A stretch of DNA of 64,000 nt, from NCBI GenBank assembly GCA_020226215.1, contig CM035236.1, positions 1,617,001 through 1,681,000 on the forward strand. The letters run 5' to 3'. The position numbers were made by a program, and so were the translations under genes. The notes beneath the pieces were generated by a model. It saw only the letters and a program-made list of their open reading frames with translations, was not told the DNA's origin and did not search any database. The DNA is from Sindora glabra. Lineage: Eukaryota > Streptophyta > Magnoliopsida > Fabales > Fabaceae. This document shows, piece after piece, positions 21,321 to 31,052 of the stretch (the first letter of the stretch is position 1; the number at the start of each line of letters is the position of its first letter).

Positions 21321-22870
21321 GCATCTGATAATGCAGATTCTCTGAAATTCCAGATGGAGTTACTCAATTATTTCAATATTTGGGTCGTTTCTCCAACATA
21401 GATTTATCTCTCATTGCCACTTGTCCCAGCAACAGAAGAGTTGTATCTGTTTGGATTTGAGAAAGGAGATTCTTGGATACTCTTGGGAGTATCGTTTCCT
21501 TTGTGATGAGAATCACTAGATTTGGTTTGACTATGTTTCCATGGTGAGACTCGAGATATATACTTGGATAAAGGGCTTAACAGTCGAGTGCTGCCGTGAG
21601 AGAACTTCATTAAGATCAACACATGGATTCAGATCCACCAGACAGGTGGCGACAATATCGCGAGCAGTAGTTGTCCTGGCTTGAGCTATTCCTTTGAAGT
21701 GAATGATTTTGGGCTGCGTGGGCTGCCAGCAACTATGTACATTCGGATGGGTTCGTGCAGTATTGTATCTTTTTCATTTTTCTGGGAGTCCTTGTATTTT
21801 GTAAGGCGCATTGTGTATCTTCACTCCTATATCTTACTGTTTCTCTCTTGCAATCACGAAAGAAGTTCGTGAAAGGATTACTCTTTGGAGGATGAATATT
21901 TCTATTATAGGGAAAACTAATAGTTTCATCTTTGAAATTGTAAGATATTGTTAAATAATTTTTGAATTGTATAAAATTATAATTTTATTTATGCATAATG
22001 ATTTGTATAAATAGTTTTCTTTTTCTGTACAGATCTGTACCGACAAGATGGATTACACCAATTATTATTTGAGGGTGAAATTATAATTTTATATAATTTA
22101 GAAATTATTTTGCTAACACCTTGTAATTTTAAGAATTAATTTGTTAATTTTGTCATTATATTAAAATTAGTTTTTTTAGTTTGATTTATTTACTTTAAGA
22201 TTTGTAAAAAATCCAATCCAATGATAAAAGTCTTAAAACTTTGTAGAATTACTCCTTCGGGCATGCATAAAGGCATTGGACTCGAAGTTAGCGAGAAACA
22301 ACAACGTCCGCTTCTCATATCCTGTCAGATCTTCCTCCACAATTTTTTTTTTAATTCAGAAGTTTGGCTCGACCATTATTCTTTGGATCTTGTAGACTTC
22401 TACTCCCCTCTTCTTTTTCTATTATGTTACATTTAAACCGTTGCTAAAAGCTGTCCAAAAAGTCCCACACACAGGCACAAATATCATCACGATTATTCAA
22501 AGCTCCTCTTGATTTTTAACGTATATCTTCCCAGTTTGTGTATTCTATAACTTGTACTAAAAATTAGTATATATTTAACCTATGGCTTGTGAAATCTAAT
22601 GTTGGAGACAGCAGTAACTAGCAATGTGCCGTGAGCTCTGCCGTGGTGCTACTCGTAAAATCCAAAATTCTGAAGAGCACGGATTCAATTTTTGTGTTCA
22701 TGAATTATTATTGATAAAAGTAATGCAATATCAAAACAATGAGTGGTGCTATTCACATAATCCTTGTAATTTTTTTTTTTTAATTATTAGATTATTGTGT
22801 AGATTCAGATCTAAAGACAAAAATAATGTGAGATAATTGGGTTAAAAATGTGTATAAAACGAGCTTGACA
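21321..22870 (+). other. 3' UTR of the WDR7-like gene and intergenic DNA
   Basis: About 580 bp after the TAA have gene-like base composition and are probably 3' UTR (ending about 21900 by composition only). After that the DNA is AT-rich with no gene recognised. Confidence 0.4.
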
Positions 22871-22877
22871 TGTAAGT

Positions 22878-23306
22878 ATGATATGCCCACCACCAGTTAT
22901 ATATAATGGGAATCAATGGCAGGATATTTCACATACGGTGGTAGGATTTAGCAGTATATACTCAAGGCAATCACATCTAAGAGGCTGGTGCATCCCTTCA
23001 ATGCAATCAAATCAAGATCACGCAGCCAACCCAATGGGGGATGCAATGATGCCTGCTCGGACTACTCGAGTGGTTGTGGATGCACTTGTTACAGCAACAG
23101 GGACCAAACTTCTGACTATGCTCACAGCAAACCCACTACCCCTTCTATGGATGCAGCACTTGTTCTCCAATTTTATTCCTACTGCTGCTAGAACGACATC
23201 TCAATTCGTCAAAGTCACTTATTTTATTTCTGCTTTGCGATTTCTAAAATCTAAAACGCACCCCTTCTGTAGATCACGGTTTCAACTTTCACGAGACACA
23301 ACGTAA
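22878..23306 (+). other. Unidentified locus with overlapping open frames; one frame is cysteine-rich
   Basis: One frame is open for 142 codons with no recognisable family. The overlapping frame at 22988-23191 (67 codons) has a cysteine cluster, GGCNDACSDYSSGCGCTCYS, reminiscent of the first cysteine block of plant type-4 (Ec) metallothioneins (GCND.C..). However, the second and third cysteine blocks are missing in that frame. A third frame contains GCSTCSP further on, as if frame were lost. A TATA-like tatatataa lies at 22899-22907. It could be a decayed metallothionein gene or chance; I do not claim function. Confidence 0.2.
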
Positions 23307-23714
23307 AACGTCGAGAATCATATGCGAACAATGACGAAGTCAAAGTCCGTGATGGATTTGCCTTCTTATTATAAAATATAGCAGATGTCGCAATCCATTA
23401 CAGATGGCTTTGGAAAGGCAGGAGGCAGGGGCAATCATATGATAACAAAATTCAAAAAAAGGAAAAAAAGAATCCCAGTTTATATAACCTGCTAGTCAGA
23501 AGCATTTTTATTGTTCATTAAACGTATTAAGAATTAATGTTATCCTAATCCATATCCACATAAAATCATGGTTTGCGCTCTCATTTCTCCAAAAACAACA
23601 ATGATCGATCCCTTATGAATACACATATTTGTTCCTCTGTTTGTTTTGGGATGGGGAGGCTAGGGACGACACAAGGAAATTTCAATTTAACAACATCCAG
23701 CAGCTAGCTGGACA

Positions 23715-24903
23715 CTAACCCCCGCTTACTAGGTTAGAATTACTGAAGACCCAAGGCTCAGCTAAGGTATCAGATAATTTATCCATGGAGTAATCCCCTT
23801 GAAAATTAAGTCCCTTGAGTTCATCTAAGCTCGGGAACCAATCATCTTCGGGTGGTGTATCAGCCATGTTGACTGCGTCACTACCTCCATCATCTTTCAA
23901 CAATGCTTCGAGCTGTTGATCTTCCTCTTTTCTTGAGCCCTCGCTCTGCATACTCGGCATAAGCTCATCTTCAACTGCAGTGGATTTTGAAGAACAAGTC
24001 TCCTCAGTATATTCAGGCGTGATGGCCAACTTAGTAATCTTCCTGGAGCTCCCAGCTAGCGAGCTTCTACGAGTTGGATGAGGATGGCTGTGTTCTGCAG
24101 TGTAGGTTACGATGAAAACTCCCGGATTCAAATGGCTTCTTTCGACCCGTTTCCTCGCGGAGCATCCCTTAGAGCTGCTGCATCTGTAGTAGCTGCGAGG
24201 ATATGGCGATCCTTTAATTGGTTTCTGTCCATATTTACGCCATGCCCACGAGTCCACGAGACCATCAGCGGTCACCTGCTTCACCACTCTCCTGGTCTCA
24301 TTCTTCTTGCTGGAAAAGCAAACATCGATATCAATAATTAAGAAACTAATTCTTGATCCTAAATTTCGGCTGAAGAACTTCTGTTGCTAAAAGTTTAAGC
24401 TGTTGCCTGCCGGCAGTTCCACGAATGATTTTGTTATATCTTAGTTGGTTTGTAGTGATTAAACTGCTCGTATAGATGTATAATATATTTACATAGCAAA
24501 AAGACTATGAGATTGTCAACGAGGAAGACATCAAGTAAATAACTAACCTTCTTCTAAATTTAGCTCCTGCTAGATCTCGCAGATCTTGTGCCTTCTCTGA
24601 TGCTTTGACCTCTAAGGGGATATCTCGCGGATCTTGCTGAGGGTCGGATACAGAACTGGCAACGTTAGTTTGTGCAGAAAGAGGGTGCAAAGCTGGGTAG
24701 AATGGTTTGTAAAGCTCTTGCAATTCATCAAGAACCGCTGTGGTTTCTGAGATGTCGGGAAAACTGCAGAGGAGTTCATCTAGTTCAGCACAGTAATCAT
24801 TAAAATAAGGATTTGAGCCGTTGATGGTGGGGGGAGCTTCACCGCTGCATCCTCTAACAATAGCTTGTAGATCCCAGTCCATTAAGCATGCAAATTCATC
24901 CAC
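23715..24903 (-). CDS. WRKY transcription factor, group IIe (WRKY22/27/29-like)
   Basis: Two exons, 24903-24548 and 24309-23715, join in phase to 316 aa. The start MDEFACLMDWDLQAIVRGCS matches the N-terminal motif of the WRKY22/27/29 clade. The WRKY domain spans about residues 125-195: WRKYGQK at 142-148, zinc ligands C162, C168, H192 and H194 (C-X5-C-X23-H-X-H). A basic tract KKNETRRVVK (120-129) precedes it and LAGSSRK follows. The acidic C-terminus (EDDWFPSLDELKGL) is a likely activation region. The family binds W-boxes and in Arabidopsis acts downstream of flagellin-triggered MAPK signalling; that role here is inferred. Group IIe genes usually have an intron inside the domain after PYPR; here PYPRSYYRC is uninterrupted. 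A polyadenylation-like AATAAA is at 23507-23512 (minus). Confidence 0.93.
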
Positions 24904-25020
24904 GAAAATGTTGCATAGATGCGAAACAAGAGAAAGAAGAGGAAAACGGGGCTGACTTTAATGGAAGTCAGAGAGATTATTGCAAAAGGTTTGAGGAGAA
25001 ATGTCAATCTAAGGTTTGTT

Positions 25021-25028
25021 TAAATATA
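25021..25028 (-). promoter_or_regulatory. Possible TATA box of the WRKY gene
   Basis: The minus strand reads TATATTTA about 120 bp upstream of the start codon, with only about 220 bp of host DNA before the LTR element begins at 25249. Confidence 0.4.
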
Positions 25029-25248
25029 AAGACAAAGCTTGTATGAAATGAAAACCAATCCTTTGAAATTTGAATATCTGTTTTTTCATCAAGTTAGCTT
25101 GCAATTTCATAATTTTATTGAGTTGACTAAGATAAAATGTCAAAAGGGGTGCAAGTGGGGACCGACATTTTTCAGCAATATTTGGTCCTGGCTTTGATAA
25201 TTGGGCCATCTCCCCTTGCGTACGTATGAATAGGACAAGTATTCCAAT

Positions 25249-26017
25249 TGTCACAAGCTGGTAGTTGTGACAGTTCGATAGACAAACATGCTTGGATTAA
25301 GACGAGATTTTGTGAAAAAATCAAACATGTTATGAGGGTCCTGTGGCTAAAATTTAAGATCAATCCGGCTTGCGTACTATTTTTCCCGATTTTTCCAAGT
25401 TTGGGGGTATTTTGATCATTTTGGAAGGTTCGTGAATCCGGCGGGGTTCAACGAGACTATATTTGGAATCCTCGCATTTTTATCTTCGTGTCGGCTGGTT
25501 TTCGTGACAAACGGGCACCCGAAGCATGACGAAAAAGGCTTATGACAACTCGAAAAAAGTATATCATCTTCTCACGGGAGGGCTTTTGCTCAAAATGCTC
25601 TTTAAGGGGGTGGAGTGCTCTAAGGGCCTGCAGGGCACCTGAACACTGAGTTAGGGACGAAGTGTGTTGGCTTGTGGCCATCCTCCTGCACACTCAAAGT
25701 TATGGAATGAGGCATAAACCAAGTGAACGGAGTGTCCCTCTCCTTATTCATTTATCCCTTATGGTCCGTAGTGCACGGAGGCTTCCTGTGTGGAAAGATC
25801 TTGCGGCCCGATATATGCGGGCGCTTTAGCGATATACGATATTGGCGTGCGGATATGTTGTACATGGACTTATTGTATGGGCGATAAGTCTTCGATGTCT
25901 TATTATCTTTACCCAAACGTGCTAAACAAGAGTTTAATATTGGAAGGCTAGTATGTTGGCCAAGAGTGGCAAGCATACGCTGCACGATTTCGGTTAGAGA
26001 GCCACCGGCCCGTGACA
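25249..26017 (+). repeat. 5' LTR of the LARD-like element
   Basis: 769 bp, paired with 27421-28189. Its left end is 346 bp upstream of the WRKY start codon, and its own transcription would run away from that gene. Confidence 0.92.
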
Positions 26018-27420
26018 GATGGTATCAGAGCTCGATTTGCGCCAGAAGGCCAAGATCGGGTAAGCATAATTGGTTTAGATACGGCTTGTCCCTCAATATA
26101 CAGTATGTGTGAAGCTATCATTCTCTCAAACTCAATGCTGTCATTGCCAAAGACTTGACCAGAGGGTGCAAGAGATTGGATCGTCTCGAGAAGCCAGTGG
26201 GCCGGGAATGGTACATACTAGTGATCAAGGATTTGTATGAAAGGCTCAAGCATTTGTGCCAAGTGGGCTATTTTGCTTATCGATTGTGCGTGGGACATTA
26301 GTTATGTGCTCATTCATAGTAGTGGCATCGAGGGATGCAAAACCACCGTCCAGTGGGACGAGGAAATTGACGGCTAATCCGATGGAAGAAGCCTTAGTCT
26401 TGCCAGAGGGCTTGACTGCCTAAGGGATTGGTGGAACCGGAAGGTGAAGCCATCAGTGGTACCAAAGGGTGTGACCACAGTTGAAGGGCATGAGCGGACT
26501 GTTCCAGAGGGAGTGGTCCAAAATCATATCAAGGAGGTCCGGAGGGATCATCCGAATGCTTAGTGGAGCATTATAGCCAGAGGGCTTAAAAAAGATTAAG
26601 AGGAATCAATGCCATGTGCGAGATAGAGTGGAAGCTGCTCTATGCTCAACCCCTTTTTACGAGTTGAAGTGGGAGAGCCATCAGAGGATGCACTCGTGAA
26701 GTCGTCAGAGGACGCACGCCAAAGAGTGGTTGTGAGGACCACGATACTAGTGGGCATCAAACTCCAAATGTAGGCTGTGATGGCCGGTGATATGCCAGAG
26801 GGCATTGATCTAGAGAGGATCAAAGGATCCGATCGGGTGTGCAATTGACATTGCCTAGTGCAATGAATCGACCGAAATGCAAACGAGCGGCTGGGGAGCA
26901 AGGTTAGCCTTCTCTGCGTTGATCCAGCATAAGACTTATCTCTTGTACGGGTGAATGGGATACTTAGTGCAAGATACCTGTTAGTTGGTGATTCAAAGTA
27001 CTAAGCATTTGTCATGAGTTATAGAGTTGACACACATTGAAGCCGTGAAGGTGGCGTATTGTGCAATCTGCGAAGGCAATGAGTACCAGTTGCAGAGGCA
27101 ACTACCCGTCGAACAAGTGACGGAGGTAACGAGTTTGGGAGAGCTATGTGGGATAGCGGTACTAGAGAGTGTCGGGACACTTTGAAAGGTGACTACAGAG
27201 GTAGCCTTTCAAGTGACTTTGCGAAGGATGTATTTTGCTAAGTACCTATGTTGCGAAGGTAACAGACAGCCCAACTCCAAGATGGGGGAAACATTTCATA
27301 GCTCTCAAAGAGACAGGCTTTGAGACGGTCGAGGGAGTAACTCAGTGGAATAGGCTGAAGACTGGAGCCGTGTTAGATTGACGCATCAATAAGGGCATTG
27401 ACATTTGAAGTGGGGGAGAA
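26018..27420 (+). other. Internal domain of the LARD-like element
   Basis: No open frame resembles a retrotransposon protein. The word CCAGAGGG recurs (about 26158, 26404, 26502, 26577 and 26800), with related forms tcagagga and ccaaaggg between. This suggests a decayed array of short repeats or a once proline-glutamate-glycine-rich frame. Confidence 0.6.
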
Positions 27421-28189
27421 TGTCACAAGTTGGTAGTTGTAACAGTTCGACAAGCAAACATACTTGGATTAAGACGAGACTTGGTGAAAAAATCCAACAT
27501 GTTATGAGGGTCCTGTAGTTGAAATTTGAGATCAATTCGGCTTGCGTACTATTTTTCTCAATTTTCCCAAGTTTGGGAGTATTTTAGTCATTTTGAAAAG
27601 TTCGTGAATCCGGCGGGATTCAACGAAACCATATTTGGAATCCTCCCATTTTTATCTTCGTGTCGGCTGATTTTCGTGATAAACGGACACCCGGAGCATG
27701 GCGAAAAGGGCTTATGATAACTCGAAAAAAGTATGTCATTTTTCTACGGGAGGGCTTTTGTTCAAAATGCTTTTTAAGGGGGTGGAGTGCTCCAAGGGCT
27801 TACGAGGTGCCTGGACACTGAGTTAGGGATGGAGTGTGTTGGCTTGTGGCCATCCCCCTGTACACTCAAAGCTATGAAATGAGGCATAAACCAAGCGAAT
27901 GGAGTGTCTCTCTCCCTATTCATTTGTCTCTTATGGTTCGTAGTGCACGGAGGCTTCCTGTGTGAAAGGATCCTGCGGTCCGATATACGCGGGCGCTTCG
28001 GCGACATACGATATTGGCGTGCGGACATGTTGTACATGGACTTATTGTATGGGCGATAAATCATCGATGTCCCATTATCTTTATCCAAGCATGCAAAACG
28101 AAGATTTAATGTTAGAAGGCTGGCATGTTGGTCAAGAGTGACAAACATGTGCCGTATGATTTTGGCTGGAGAGCCGCCGGCCTGTGACA
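27421..28189 (+). repeat. 3' LTR of the LARD-like element
   Basis: 769 bp, preceded directly by the purine tract and followed by CAAT. Confidence 0.92.
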
Positions 28190-29639
28190 CAATCCTGCCA
28201 TTAAGCCAGTAAAGTTGCTGATTGGGATTTACGTAATGGACCAATTATTTATGAATAGGACCAACACACACTTCCTTTGAGTTGCGGTCGGCCGTTTGGC
28301 TCTAAAAGTTTGCTGCTTCTTCAGGTATTCAACATTAATTTTATTTTAAACCAGGTTTGTTCCAATGAGCAATGGCTCAAACTGAAAATTAGGAAAAAGT
28401 TGACCTACAAATTGAATGAAATGAGGTGGCGGTTCATCACAGGGGCAAGAGAACCTTCTAATCTTCATTCAAATTAAATTCAACCTGCCGGTATTGCAAT
28501 AGTATTCGATACTGTATTAGAAATTTTATTTTCTGTTATATTTGAAGTCAATACCTGGATTACCACTCTTGTTATTAAAAAAATTTACATTCAATCTCTG
28601 AAGATTAATACAGGCAAATTATTCTTCCTAACAGTACCAAAAGGTTGACATATTTCTGGTTAAATATATGTTAACCTAATTTAACTGAATACTGTATCTC
28701 TGCCTGACAAGCAACTTTATCAATCGTAATTAGTGTTGTTGAATGAAGTCAATACCAAGGTATAGCCAAGTGAGGGAAGATATTTGCAGCTTGGGCGGGT
28801 CATGCACTCCATGCAGCAAGAGGATTGTGTATGGCATCCACTGGCAGGGCTCTCTGACTGGTAGCTCAAATAGAGCAAAAATGGAAAAACAAGGTATAAA
28901 TTCAAGTCAAATAGTATATATTGTTGCGTGAAAAGACAGAAAACCTATGGACCACTCCACCGTCACCGTGTGGCTACTGCATGCTTGGAATTTGAAACCA
29001 TCATCATCGTCCCTGGTTTTGCTTTGGCTTTTTATATTATTATTTTAACAGTTCAGCCTAACTAATCATAGAGCACGCGCAGCTACAAAGTTACCGATTT
29101 TGAATAAAGGCTGTGTATGTACCTCGCGGATTCATAAAGATTTGAGGCTGTTTGTGGGATATCCGAATGCAAAGTCTTCCAATTTCTCTGTGCTGGAAAC
29201 TTATTACGAGCAGAGTACGATAATTAAACATGTGCATTGCAGGAGTTCAACTTTTCAATTGATATCTTCTTTCCGGGAAATCCATTTTTTTTTCTAGTAT
29301 AAATATATACCTGCATCTTACAAAGTTTAAGAGAGGAGAGAGAATTTATATTTATAATCTTCTGTACGACTATTTGTAATCTCATAATTAGTTTTTTTTT
29401 TTTGTGAGATTACTAAAGGTATTTTTAAATATATATGAAGTATGATTCTGAGGATTATTATATTATTTATATTTACTTTATTGTTTATATAATGTATTTT
29501 ATTTACAACCTTCATCTTTTTTTTTTTTCCTGGAGCTGGCTAAAAGTTAAGTTAAATATTTATGGTTTTGCTGTTCATCGATCCCTTCTTTAATCTTAAC
29601 TTTGTCTGCGGCTTCAGGATGGATTATTGCATCTGTCAA
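28190..29639. other. Intergenic DNA without recognised features
   Basis: Only short open frames with no family likeness, including 62 codons at 28743-28931. I see no gene. Confidence 0.5.
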
Positions 29640-29880
29640 AATTGCACAATGGTCAGCAGGTACTCTTAGCAGCGTACCTGATGTTAGTTTAGGAGCCTCT
29701 CCTACCTTAGGTTCGAACCTTTTTAAGTTTTTCGATTAAGTGGATTATAAGCAAGATAAACACAATAGCCTGGTTGCCCTTGAAGTTGTGTGGCTGTGTC
29801 TCATTTCTAGAAAATTGCTCACGTGTGTCGTGCACCCATTAGAGTTCTTTATCATTTAACTTGTGATTTCATTTGGTGAG
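29640..29880 (+). mobile_element. Possible SINE or tRNA-like Pol III promoter
   Basis: An A-box-like TGGTCAGCAGG at 29650-29660 and a B-box-like GGTTCGAACC at 29710-29719 are spaced as in tRNA-derived SINEs. There is no tRNA cloverleaf, and the tail and ends are not defined. Confidence 0.33.
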
Positions 29881-30030
29881 TTCTTCTCTAATTTTAATTT
29901 ATGTATATATTAAATATTTAATAATTTTTATTAAATTTTATAATTTTTTTAAAAAAATTCAATCTAATACGATAATTGCTTCATATTGCTCAATTTGTCC
30001 ATATATGATAGAATAGGTCTTTCATCTACC

Positions 30031-30457
30031 GTGTTTGTTGGAGAAGATAATGAAAGGGAAAAATGAAATTTTTAAATTTTAATTAAAAGAAAAAATGAAA
30101 AAGAAAAATTGTAAATTGTTGATATGTGACAATGATCATAAACACAAATTATAGAGTTAAAATTTATTGAATTATCAGTGCAAAACATTTCATGTTATTA
30201 GTGAATAAGAAAATGATATGTAATTAAAAATAATAATTAAAATTTTTTAGTAATAGTAAAAAAAATTAATGATTTTTTATTAACATGATAGATGTAAAAC
30301 TAATTTATGTGGATCAAACTTAAATCCTAAACTATATCATTTTATTTTTTTCTTTTCTCTTTTTTCTTTCAAATGAAATTTTTAAAATTCAAAGTTTTTT
30401 CCTTTTAGGTACCAAAATATTTTCATTTTTTTTATTTATCATTTCACCAAGCAAAGG
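30031..30457. repeat. Fold-back / MITE-like element
   Basis: The left end (GTGTTTGTTGGAGAAGATAA) resembles the reverse complement of the right end (CCCTTTGCTTGGTGAAATGA). The interior is A/T-rich with mirrored aaatgaaatttttaaa blocks. No coding content. Confidence 0.45.
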
Positions 30458-30458
30458 G

Positions 30459-31052
30459 TTAATATACTTTAAAAAAATTACAAATACATTAAATTTTTTG
30501 GTTTAAATGCAATTTCAATCTCTTTAAAATATAAATTATGTAATCTTAATATTCTCTTATCTAAAATTAATTTATTTTGATCACTAAGTATTTAATTATC
30601 ACAATTTTATTCCTGCTATTTGATACCTGTCAAATTTCATCAACATCTATCAATTCATGTTAGATCTCTAAGTATTTACTACATTATTTTGCAAGAAAAT
30701 TATATATTTTAAAATTTAGAAGATAATGAACTCTCAAAAAGATTCAAACATTAAGATGTAATAATTTGATTTTATTAAAAAATTTTAATACTTAGCTAAA
30801 AATTTCCTTTCATACTTATATATAAGTCATTTCTACTTAATATAAAGGAAATAATTGGGTGGAAATGGTCGTGTGAAATTAAAAAATTGATAAAAATTAA
30901 ATAAAATATTAAAATTGTACCAATTAAATATTTAATAATCAAAATAAATTATTTTAAATTAGGACGAGTAAAATCACATAATTTATATTTTAGGAGCATT
31001 AAAACTCTTTTAAACCAAGATTTTAATAAGAGATATTTTACTCTAAATATAT
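30459..31052. repeat. Long-arm fold-back element
   Basis: Arms of roughly 150 bp are inverted. The left arm has ctaaaaT-like spacing around AAATATAAATTATGT and AATTTATTTTGAT; the right arm, reverse-complemented, has the same words in the same order. It abuts the preceding fold-back element. Non-coding. Confidence 0.65.

Larger units (their letters stand above)
25249..28189 (+). mobile_element. Non-coding LTR retrotransposon (LARD-like, probably Ty3/gypsy-derived) in the WRKY promoter region
   Basis: The LTRs are 25249-26017 and 27421-28189, each 769 bp, TGTCACAAG..TGTGACA/CGTGACA. A perfect 12-nt primer site TGGTATCAGAGC is at 26020-26031. The polypurine tract gtgggggagaa ends at 27420. CAAT occurs on both sides (25245-25248 and 28190-28193), a 4-bp or imperfect 5-bp target-site duplication. 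The 1403-bp interior has no gag or pol. The GTGGGGGAGAATGTCAC junction is typical of plant gypsy elements. The LTRs differ at several bases, so it is not a very recent insertion. It is GC-richer than its surroundings. Confidence 0.92.

Noticed and set aside
26596..26901. Minus-strand 101-codon frame in the LARD interior
   Set aside because: No family likeness, no copy in the LTRs, and antisense to the element.
27774..28244. Minus-strand 156-codon frame in the 3' LTR, with a 77-codon relative at 25752-25985
   Set aside because: It occurs twice only because the LTRs are repeated; the frame breaks in the other LTR and no protein family is recognised.
29710..29719. GGTTCGAACC as part of a tRNA gene
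   Set aside because: No acceptor stem or cloverleaf can be drawn around it; kept only as a possible SINE promoter.
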